Shown here piece after piece: positions 10,269 through 19,879 of a stretch of DNA of 64,000 nt. Numbering within the stretch: position 1 is the stretch's first letter; each line of letters starts with the position of its first letter. This DNA comes from Alisma plantago-aquatica. Its lineage: Eukaryota; Streptophyta; Magnoliopsida; Alismatales; Alismataceae. Under the pieces are notes generated by a model, which ran no database searches, had not been told where the DNA came from, and saw nothing but the letters and a program-made list of their open reading frames with translations. Both the position numbers and the translations under genes were made by a program. The DNA lies in assembly GCA_963693085.1 (NCBI GenBank), contig OY856413.1, positions 543,080,879 through 543,144,878 of the forward strand, given 5' to 3'.

Positions 10269-13122
10269 TTTTGGGATGGAAAGGTTACCTAATGCCCAAG
10301 GGAAAGATGTATGATTCTTGGACCATTTTTCATCAGGTTCAAGATGTATGATTCTTGACCCATGTTTTATATATTTGGGAGTTTGGAAGTATACCATTCT
10401 CTATCAGGTTTGAAGTTTTTGAGGCTTGGCCACCATTGTTATTTATATAGTTCTAGGGCTATGTTTATCTCACATGCATGCATGATATTGATGATGATTG
10501 TGGGGGTGTGTGCCCTACTTGCACTTCATTTCCCACCATGGTTGTGGATGTATATATGTCACAATATTTTATTTGTTTTTATGGCAAGTATCATTCTTAT
10601 TGTGATCTTTTCTCTTAATACCCACCTGGGTGGTACTTTTCTTTTCTATGGGAAGCCTTTTATATTTGATGTTCCTTTATTTCATTATATTTCTCAATTT
10701 TCTTTTTAGTATGCACATACCAGCCTTTGTTAATGTGTCCTATTTTCTCTTCTTACTGGGGTATGCTTCTAACCCTAGGTGAAGGATATGGTGGACATGG
10801 CATAAAGTTATGGACTTAGCTTAAGAAGTTAAAGCTTGGAGACAATCTTGATGTGGTTTAGATTTCCCTCTACATGGATCCTTATGATGTACCCTTACAT
10901 GTAAGTAAAGAAGTTCTTCAGTAACCTTATGAGAAATTGAGTATAGTCAATGTTTCTATTCCGCTGCTATACTTTGGTATTTTTGTATACCATTAATAAA
11001 GATTTGAAAATTTTACACCCACTCCAAGCATACCTTTGAAGTGTGATTGGACTGGAGTGTCTATTCATTAAATTTTTAGTAGAAAGGTGGTTTCACTTAT
11101 TTACGGAGTCCGAGAAGGGCCGGTGGAATGGAGAACTATTGACCAAACATTTGGTCAAATAGGGTGGCTATCGGAGAGTTGTAGTTCCCTAGGGTGAAGT
11201 ACTCATGGAGAGGGCAGTTGGGTTGTGGTTGAGATTCACCATTAGGACTAGGGCCGTCCATTTAAGCTGATTGGTGTTGTTTGCAGTGGTGTTGGTGTCT
11301 TCTTCTACCTATCTCTGGGTCATAGGGAAACAAGTCAATACAAGCCAAACGTGTAGTGTTCATGCACATCTATCACCTGCGTAATACACAAACAAGCAAC
11401 AAGAGCCAAGTTATATGGCTAGTATGCAAAAGTAAACAAAGAATAAAGAATAGCAATGATGAGGGTAGTAGGAAAAGCTAAGCTACACTAACTAGGTAGG
11501 CCGAGTGCCTCTACTCTCAAAAAACGATGCCATAAAGCTTGGTGTGATTTTCCATGCATGTGAGATCTTTCAAATTTATAAGGCTCCAAAGAAGGTTCAC
11601 TCACAATACTAAAATATGCTCCCGCAAGTGCACGTGGTCATGTTGTAGTATAGGTGAGATGAAAGCAAAGGGGGTCAATCCATAGGGAGAGAGGGGGCAC
11701 TAGAGCTAAGTTAAGATAGCTATGTTCCTAAAGAAGAGTGTAGGGTTTTTAGGGTTTAAAGGTTGGTTTTGGTTGGTTACGCTAAGATTGCAAGCAATGA
11801 ACAACTAGAAAGAAACTAAATTACCAAAAACCCTAAATTACCCTAAGCAAATTAAGACTAAGAATCTAGGCAAACCAATTAACTGAGCAAGAGCAAGAGG
11901 AATTACAACTAAGCTACACTAGACTTAGCAATTCAAATTAACAACTAACATACAAGTTAAGAACTAGAGCAAGCAAGAACCTAGGTTCTCACTAGCTAAC
12001 AAGATTAACACTAACAATTTCCAAAGAGCACTACATACTTAAGCAAGACCTATCTAGCAAGAATGAAGCAATTAACTAAGAAGCAACAAAGGAAATTAAC
12101 TAAATGGGCATTAACAAGGTAAGAGGACTAGCTGGGTTTCAAGGAAGGATATGGATAGGTGGGCCGTTTGGGAATGAAACTATGAATTAGTTGGGGGGTT
12201 AACATAGCATGTAAGTCTTATATCTTCAGTCTAGATTGCCAAACCAAACAACAAGGCAAGTGCTATTTGAATCTACCCTATGCTACTAGTTGGGGAACTA
12301 GGGCTAGGTGTAATTCTAATAGAACTTGGAAAGTGTAGGTTTATAGGGTAAGTGGTATTAGGGAAATTGAGAGCCAAGGGTAGGAATGGGGGTAGAGATG
12401 AGGGTGTTTCACCTCATGTTACTCACCATCTGACCTTTAGAAAACTCTAGACAATTGCACTAATCACTATTACACTAGCTACTTAAATCTTACACCTACT
12501 TGTAGGAGAAGGGAGTTGTATGTGGGAACAAAGGGTGCTAGATAGGGATCCACCAATTAGACCTAGGAGCAATTCCTAAGATAGCCACATACAAACCATT
12601 TTCACCTAGTAGCTAGGCGTCTTTAAGCATCATACAACAAGTAATCCATGCTTAAAAGCACAAATCACAAGTAAGATAATGGAAATGAGATAGAAGCAAG
12701 AGCGAATCATCATAGCATGGAAATATGTTCATTACAAGTTATTTCCCCCCAACATGGTATCAAAGTAACATTTTAGCCCCAAACAACCCATCACAAGGGG
12801 CTTAGCTACACATGACTAGATAAAAGAGAAAATAAAAGAGAAGAAAGAGGTAGAAATCCATGGAGCTCATGGTAGATCTTCCTCCTTCACCTCCTAGTAG
12901 CTCTAGAATGTGGCACCTCCTCCAAGAAGGATGAATAGCATGGAAATATGGGGGATTATGGTAGAAAACCTTGAAAACTAGGGTTCTATGGTGGAAATGG
13001 AGTGGAAATGGAAGGTGTGAGGTAGGTGAATGGCTTAAATGCAAGGAAGAGAGTAATTAATGCTCTAGAGTAGATAAGGAGTGGATAGGGAAGCTAACCT
13101 AGTGTTGTGGCCACCACCCATG

Positions 13123-13130
13123 TATATATA
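13123..13130 (-). promoter_or_regulatory. TATA-like box in the 11.3-13.9 kb repeat
   Basis: TATATATA lies between CACCCATG and GGTGGTGG, in an otherwise mixed-composition stretch. It reads as ACCTATATATACATGGG on the minus strand. The sequence itself is palindromic, so the strand is inferred from the presumed element orientation. Confidence 0.3.
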
Positions 13131-13204
13131 GGTGGTGGTGGAAGCACTAGGGTAAGTGGGGGTATTGTTGAAAATCCAGTGCAGAAAAAACTAGGTTTTA
13201 GGTG

Positions 13205-13580
13205 GCAGAATGACCGTTCTGGACAGAACGACCATGGTGGGTGGAGGTCAGAATGGTTGTGATGGAGGAGAATGGTCGTGGTGGGAAGTGAAAAATGTCA
13301 GGTTGGAAGTGGTGAAATGAAGGCTGGTAGCACGGTCATGCTACGTGGTGGGGGCTAGGTAGAACGACCGTGCTGGGCGAGGTGGAGTGGAGGTTGTTCT
13401 CTTTAGGAAGCCCATTCAGGTTTTTGGTAGAACGGCTGTTTTAGGGGCTTCTTGGCATGACCGTGTTGGGTACCATGGCCATTTTGGAGGAGTTGCGATA
13501 ACATGTCAAAATGGGATATCAACTTGTGATTTTTGTATTAGTGAGCACAACCGTTCTTTGGCACCACGGCCATACTGGGG
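13205..13580. repeat. Array of degenerate GAACGACCGTGCTGG-type motifs
   Basis: About eleven variants of one 11-16 bp motif lie within 375 bp. Examples are GACCGTTCTGG, GAACGACCATGGTGG, GAATGGTCGTGGTGG, GAACGACCGTGCTGGG, GCATGACCGTGTTGGG and CCACGGCCATACTGGGG. Spacing is irregular (about 15-60 bp) and some copies point the opposite way. The core ACGACCGT and its complement ACGGTCGT recur. This is a dispersed motif cluster, not a simple tandem repeat. Confidence 0.6.
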
Positions 13581-14399
13581 TCTTCAGTAGTAATTTGAGC
13601 TCCATTCTTTGAAATCCATGGACTTCTTTGCCTAGGTTGATTCTTGGCCACCGAGGGTAGGTTGGGGAAGCTTTGAGGTCTTCTTTGGGCCCCTCTATCT
13701 CAGTCATCCGTCCAACGTGGTCCAAGTACCTAAAAAACATGCAAAGAACGTCCATAAGTGCATTTGATAGTAATATGCATATTGAGGGATTTAACTTGCA
13801 TTAAAACATGTTTAGATGTGATTGAGATGCAAAAATACACAAGATGAGGCCCTAAAATAGGGTTGCATCAAGAAGCAGGTCAAATGGCACTTAATGTTGT
13901 TTAGTATAATGGAAATGCATGTAAATCACGTTGCTTGTTAATAAGAAAGTATTTAGTGTTGTTTATTTCTTTCTTACCATTATATCAAGTTTTTCCAAAC
14001 ATATATGTTATCTTAAACATGCAAGTTTATGTATTGTATAACATACTTATCACAATTGTGGTGATTTCTACCCATTTTATGATTTTAGGTAATATGTACA
14101 CTACAAATCTTGCTAGATTGATGCTTCTGCTCTATTATGACAATATGATGCTCTTCTCTGGTGATATCTAATAACATGCAAATGGAATTCTTATGTGTGA
14201 CACATGGGACTATGTTCTTGTTTTAGGTACTAGTTGACTTTCTTGTATGATATCTTATCTCTTACCTTGTTCTTGGTTATGGTTTTATTCATGCATATGT
14301 TGTATGATACATTCTAGGGATGGACGCCCAGGTCCACTAGCTTTTGGCTGTGTAGACATTAGGAGTATGGACTTAGGGTAATAAAGGATTCCATTACAT

Positions 14400-14660
14400 C
14401 ATCTTTAGATGACATTTAGTTGATAACAACAAAAGAGTTGTAGTGGATGAATTTAGTTTCACATTAGTAAATTTTGAGAAGATTGGTGAGAAGGATTAAC
14501 CATTGATCATGGCATCACATGCAAATCAAGTATTCTATATTGATGATCCTACAAATGAAAAATAGACTATGTTTCTTCATGAGAAAAGGTAGTTCATTGC
14601 AGATCATATAGATGAAAAAGAGTACTGTGACTAATATGATGACTCCAGTCCATTCTAAGT
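14400..14660 (+). pseudogene. CACTA transposase (TNP2-type) C-terminal tail, decayed
   Basis: One frame contains DNNKRVVVDEFSFTLVNF, IMASHANQVFYIDDP and MFLHEKR, followed by an acidic EKEYCD...YDDSSPF end. This order matches the C-terminal end of plant CACTA (En/Spm, TNP2) transposases: a valine-aspartate block, an xQVFYVxDP block and a final acid patch. Stops interrupt it (for example TAA after GEKD and TAG in the next block). The catalytic core upstream is not recognisable in 13900-14400. The transposase would have bound the element ends and cut them. Confidence 0.72.
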
Positions 14661-15229
14661 TGGCTTGCTAAGTGTAAATGTTGAAGCTAACATAGATAAA
14701 TATACATGCAAAGACACAAATAGGAATATAAGTTGATCAACAATCCAACCATTACTAGAGGTATGTATTTCAAATTATCTATCAATTAATTATTTTATAT
14801 GCTATATTTACATTTTACATTCTCTATCATAGTTATGTTTTTTTATATAGAGGTGCATTATACATTCTATGTCAATTGGCATGTTTCTTGGCTATTTTGA
14901 ATATGACATTTTCCACATGGAGTCTGATCGTGAGGATGAGAACTATCAAGATGATCTTGTAAGTTATATATTGTTTTATTATGTAGAGGTGCATTTTACA
15001 TTTTTATCACTTATATGTGCTTCTTTTTTAATAATACGTTTTTTAAATGGTATTTGATTGTGAGGATAAGAACTTTTAGGATGAGCCCAGTAAGTTACAT
15101 ATTATTTTATATTCTAGATGTGTATTTTACATTCTCTATCACAATTTTATATATTTCATATGCTAGATGTGCATTTCACATTCTTTGTCACTTATATGTA
15201 TTTCTTGACTATTTGAAGATGACCACCAT

Positions 15230-17720
15230 GATGATGAGATCCATTAGAGAGCATTGTGAGGGTGTTACTGATGAGAAGCGTGATTATGTACATAAAAGAG
15301 GTATCACTTTGATGAAAAAGTTATCAATGCAAAGGGGATAAAGGTCCAAAGTTGGGCATTGACTTTGATGCAGTAGGAAATCCCATCGGGATGAATCATA
15401 CTTTTTCAGGAAGTATTAGGGGCTACCGTTCATTGAAAAGTGCCAATAACAATATAATTTTGGCATAAAGTTGATATTTCCATTAAATACCTCATTTGGA
15501 AAGACATAACTGTGAGATATATGAACAATTTTGTTTTTAAAAATTTTTGGATTCTATTTCAAAGTTCGAAAAGTAGTATATGAACTTTTGTAGGGAACTT
15601 TTGACCTTGATGAAAAATTGTATCATTAAAATGTGTTGCAACATTGTGGGAGGATATTAATGAATTTTAGGATGAATCGACAAGAGCTTACATAATGAGC
15701 AACAAGAGGAAGAAAAATTCCACTGGGAAGCAATGACCCTATCTTGATAAGATTGTTCCTAGGACCTTTCTTACTTCAAGGAAAACCAATGAATTCAAGA
15801 TATTAAGCCTCCTTTAAAATGCATTATTATGATTAATCAAATAATTTTGTACTAAGTAATTAACATATGCTTTGGATTAATTAGGCTATACACATTGCTA
15901 AAAAGATAGGTATGCAAAGAATGTGCACGACCACATGTTGGGTGTAGTTGGTTACACATGGCGTTGCCAATAGAGGGAACACATGTCTTCTTCTACTTCA
16001 CCATGAGGAGTGGATAGGTGTAAGATCAAGCTGGTCTGGAGAAATACCCAACCCTACAACCACTAAGGTGGCTGTAAAAATGGAGAATCCAATTCTCACA
16101 CACATGTTCATTTTGGACCTTGATTGTTATGTTTTTCTGACCAATTACTATTGATGATGATTCAAGTTCATCAGTGAGGGCCAAAGAGATGAATTGACTA
16201 TTTCTTTGGCTACTCCAGATCAAGAACATCCTGACCGTGTTAGGGTTGATGGAGTTAGTATTGGGATAAGATCCTTTTTTGGCACATCAGAGTGAAAGCA
16301 CATATCTTTCAAGAAAGGCAAATTATACCAAGATGAAGTAGATGACATAGTAGTATATAGAATAGGAGAAGAAAAGTGACAGTTTCATTCTGCTCAGTCT
16401 CAACCTCCTCAGACTGTACCTTATCCACACCTATCTTCAAATGAGGTGGTTGGGAGTACTCCCATGGACCCTCCTCAGATAGAACATGTGTCATTCCACT
16501 CTTCTGATGATGTGATTGGGAGTAATCCCATGTACCCTTCACGAATGCCATGTGTAAGTTTGTTTGTGATATAATAGTCTTATAAGTCAATTTATATGTT
16601 GTGTTTGAGTATATATAACAATATAACTATATATATATATATAATTGTAGGTGTTGAGAAAATTCCATCTTGCAGTTTAGAAGCTTCCTTCAGTCTTGTG
16701 GAACTTGGCAAGGTGTTCCCACACCTTGCAGGTGACAATGTTCATTTTGCTCCCATACCTGATAATGCACTTTGTGTGACTATCCGCCTAGCCTATCCAC
16801 AATTAGAATTTGGCCACTCCAAACACAACATGATAGGAGATGAAAAAGGCAACATGGTTGTGTGGCCCAAAGTCGGGATTCTCTATGAGAATATATGATA
16901 AATTTACATTGCAATTATATTTGTGATTCTTTTCTATTTATGTATATAAAATAAAACTAAAATATGGATACATGCAGACCCGAGTATCTAAGAAGCCCCC
17001 TATAGTTCCTCCTCTAAAGTCTCTGACACCCATTTGTATTATGCATGACCTATTTGACTCGCTATGTCCTAAGTTAAAGGAATTGACACTATGGTTAGAC
17101 ACTGTAGAATAAGGGTCGACTCTGATGGTCCATATTCAGAGGAATACTGCACAATAAAATCATGATACTAATGCGTTCTTGGCAGATATTGTGGAGCCAT
17201 TTAGTTATGATTGGCTCAATACAACCACGATAGAACTTTGGATGTGCGAAGATCTTATGGCTAAATATCTCATTTTATACATGTGAAAATATATATTTGA
17301 TTGTTTTGTAATATATTAATCCATACATATGTTTTGCAACTACTTACATATGGTGAGTGCACAATTTGCATTAACCAATATGACATTTCTAGTTTCATCT
17401 TTGATTAGATATATACATAGAAACTAAATTCCTGTAGCTAATTACTTCTCTACTATATTTAAGTATTTTTATAATGTCGGAAAGAACACAATTATAGGTC
17501 CTTGTAGTATTGTGTAAGTTTCAGACTCTTTGCTTATAATTTCAACTTATGAATTATAGTTGTTCTGGAATTTGTGTTTTCTTTTGTTTGCCTTCTTTTC
17601 ACATGGTAATAGGCACTGGGAGTTGTTGTTAATTGCCCATGAGACACTAACTGTATCCTGATCTTTTATGTAGCAAAAACCGACTGGGGGACACACACTA
17701 AAAGTCCCAATCATAGCATA
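15230..17720 (+). pseudogene. CACTA-associated second protein (Ptta/En-Spm type) with Ulp1-like end, decayed
   Basis: A broken, intron-containing gene of the kind that follows TNP2 in many plant CACTA elements. At 15330-15470 KGPKLGIDFDAVGNPIGMN-like codons match the start of the plant Ptta/En-Spm transposase region. At about 16210-16260 a TPDQEHPDRVR stretch resembles the conserved EHPGRVRG block. At 16650-16900 an open stretch ends GNMVVWPKVGILY, like the domain ending in xxVAWP in these proteins. At about 17610-17640 HWELLLIAHETL resembles the His-Trp block of Ulp1-type Cys proteases (C48). Several frames and stops are involved, so only relics remain. The similarities are recalled by motif, not searched. 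Confidence 0.62.
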
Positions 17721-18329
17721 AGTAAACTTATTTATCCGTCAACATATATTAATGTTTGCATCTTTACATGGATGTTTACTAATGCAATTAAATGTATCAC
17801 TTTAACTTATAGGGGTATAAAAGCATTCAAACAAGTCTGAGGATATGAAGATAAAAATTAATATCTTGGAAGAATGTTAAGGTATTTTTCTAACTCCAAC
17901 GCATATGTTTACGAACCATGTTTACTTTTATTTATTAATATTTTTCATAACTGTAAATCTATAGTGCCCTATAAATATAATAATTGGGCATATGAATACT
18001 ATGTGATGCGGTATATGGACTAGATTGTCAAACATGCATCACAAGACATCCACTGTATATAAAGGGTATTATATATAGTTGAATCATAAGTAAATAGTCT
18101 CATTTGATAATATAAAAAAATCAAACCAGCCTTGAATTATGTCATTCTCTTTGTAGTTGTTTTACACAATAAAGCCCTATACACTAAAAGAGTTGGATGA
18201 GATATGATAAGAGTGGGTATAGTCCTTCCTTAAGAAAGTCAACTTTATAATTGATTGGAATAAGCTATAATGTTTTTTAAAATTGATGTCTTTCTTTCTA
18301 TAGACATGTGATGGTAATGATTTTTTGCA

Positions 18330-18545
18330 ATGTCAAATTTAATGCAAGTGAATTGTTGGTGCATATGTGAATGATGTGTGTATATGTGCATATGTGTGTG
18401 GATGAATGAAAATAGAAAAAAATAAGATGAAAATTGTATTTGTAGATGTGGATAAGAATGGAATTGCATAGGTGTGAATAAATTGTGTATGTGTGCATAT
18501 GTGCATGTGAACAAATTGTGTATGTGTGCATATATGCATTTGAAT
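18330..18545. repeat. TG/CATATG-rich low-complexity tract with short tandem units
   Basis: This tract contains repeated words such as GTGTGCATATGTGCATGTG. Two consecutive units of about 33 bp, each built as AA(T/C)AAATTGTGTATGTGTGC..., lie at about 18478-18540. Three overlapping His/Tyr/Thr-rich reading frames on the minus strand come from this composition and are not genes. Confidence 0.65.
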
Positions 18546-18610
18546 GGAAGAAAGTGTGGATGTGAATTCTTGTATGTGTTTGTTATTGCAAGGTTTACTG
18601 GTACTTCTAG

Positions 18611-18692
18611 CCTATTGTTTAGCTGAACAATTGTAGAGCTTGCAGTTCTAATGAACTACATGCTCGATTCTACTGAACAATCGAACAATAGG
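18611..18692. repeat. Imperfect inverted repeat of about 82 bp
   Basis: It starts CCTATTGTT and ends AACAATAGG, a perfect 9-bp outer stem. The inner parts also pair imperfectly (GTAGAGCTTG with CATGCTCGATTCTAC) around a small hairpin AGTTC-TAAT-GAACT. It lies just behind the CACTA relic. Whether it is an element end or a separate foldback cannot be told. Confidence 0.5.
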
Positions 18693-19109
18693 TCTACAGA
18701 CCTACCATAAAAACAAAATTGTGGCGTTAGTTGTATTAAAAAAATCAGTGATGTAAATATACATTTTTTTATCATCTTATGTTCTTACAAAACTAAGAAC
18801 AAAGTCATCCTTATCAGTAAAAAATTGATGACATTACATTACAATGTCGATTTTTTTTAAACAGTAATTAGTGGCACAGATTTATGTGGTCGACTTCCTT
18901 GAGGAAAACTGATGAATATAACCCAAGAAGAATCTTATTTATTACTGATAGAAGATCACATCATCGGTTTATTTCTTTTAAGCCAAGGACACATATTTAT
19001 TTTTACATCGACTTACCTATCATAGAAATCAACACTGAGTCTATTTTATTGGTTGTCTCTTACTCTAGAAACTAATGACACAAGTCTTTAGTTGTGGTGT
19101 CACCCTCTT

Positions 19110-19480
19110 AAGTTTTGGAAGTTAACTAAAGGCATAGGACTGAAATAACAAATGTTTAGGGTAAATCTACACTCGTGTCATATACCATTCCATGGCTAAG
19201 ACACCAAGTATCATAGAGGACATCCTGATGAAAGTAGGGAATTTTTTTTACATCCACTATGATTTTTTTAGGATGGACATCAAGGAATATCTCTGTTATC
19301 CTCTCATATTTTTTTCATCCCTTCCTCACTACAACTAGGGAAATTGTCATTGTTGAATCCAACACATTGACTCTAAGGCGTGGGGTAGACAAACTCAAGT
19401 TCAAGGTTTTTGAAGTCTTAGAGGGCCCGCCATCTAAGAAGAAGTCTACCTTCTTGACTATAGTGATACAATGATGCATC
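19110..19480 (+). pseudogene. Athila-type pol relic: protease part
   Basis: Across two frames, a SIIEDILMKVGNFFY-like block (19200-19260), then FxMDIKEY and a hydrophobic stretch, then TLTLRRGVDKLKFKVFE (19360-19420). This is the order found in Athila-lineage proteases: an IEDVLVKVDKF block, VVLDMEED, and an ending TLRVGxxKxxF. No active-site D-x-G is readable and several frameshifts are present. The identification rests mainly on the much clearer RT downstream. Confidence 0.5.
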
Positions 19481-19879
19481 TAAAAAATGCAACCACCAAC
19501 CTCAAATGAAATTCTGGAGACATCCCTCAATGACCCACAATCCCATGAAATAGACAAGCAATAGGTGGAACAATATCTCCTCCACCTAGACAGTGTAGAG
19601 GAAGACCCCGAGCCATATTTGAAGATTTAAAAGCCATATCTATCATTGAGGAGGAACTCAAGACACCCACTGCCCAAAAAATGAATCCTCTACCCAAGGG
19701 TTAAATGTATTCCTAGACAACCCAAAGGTCATCCCACTCATCATCAATGCAAATCTCACCACTAAGCAAGAGCACACATTGTTGACTAAACTAAGATTGT
19801 TGACTAAACTAAGGAAGAGTCAGATAAAACTAGGACACACGATGATATATATGACTGGAGTTAGTTAGCCCTTCTACAT

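Larger units (their letters stand above)
5715..11325 (+). repeat. Element A 3' LTR or composite LTR region, broken at 11325
   Basis: This region runs from the first TG after the PPT to the point where similarity to the 5' LTR stops. Positions 10638-11325 match the 5' LTR (1-688). The start is set by spacing and may be off by a few bases, since the usual TGTAACAT start is not visible. At about 5.6 kb plus a missing 150-bp end it is very long for an LTR. It has a GC-rich leader-like block (about 6000-6420), a diverged duplication (7240-8590) and two copies of a motif of the type CACTGAG...CTCACC (near 8834 and 9845). It may be one giant LTR or an LTR carrying an inserted LTR-like segment at about 5.7-9.3 kb. 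I see no gene in it. Confidence 0.65.
11326..13870 (-). repeat. Unclassified decayed LTR-like sequence, probably minus strand
   Basis: The sequence changes abruptly at 11325, where the element A LTR is cut, and no continuation of that LTR is seen further on. Read on the minus strand, the block begins TGATGCAACCC near 13870 and has a TATA-like box at 13123-13130, followed by a motif-rich leader (13205-13580 lies just upstream in this orientation). It then becomes AT-rich and gene-free. No PBS, PPT or protein was recognised. An LTR, or part of one, from an Athila- or Tat-like element is a guess based on style only. The boundaries are approximate. Confidence 0.35.
13900..18880 (+). mobile_element. 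Decayed CACTA (En/Spm) DNA transposon, limits uncertain
   Basis: Two relics in the order expected for a CACTA element, transposase tail then second protein, both on the plus strand. They are flanked by AT-rich, gene-free sequence. Downstream, 18330-18545 is rich in TGTGTATGTGTGCATATG-type words and 18611-18692 forms an imperfect foldback, as might be expected near element ends. I did not find a convincing CACTA terminal repeat on either side, so both limits are estimates. Confidence 0.5.

Noticed and set aside
10362..10709. 115-codon hydrophobic ORF
   Set aside because: It lies inside the LTR of element A. Part of it is repeated at the window start, and the related LTR of D does not keep the frame as a protein.
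18245..18539. Three overlapping His/Thr/Tyr-rich minus-strand ORFs
   Set aside because: They are caused by the TGTG/CATATG low-complexity tract. There is no start context or domain, and all three frames are open at once.
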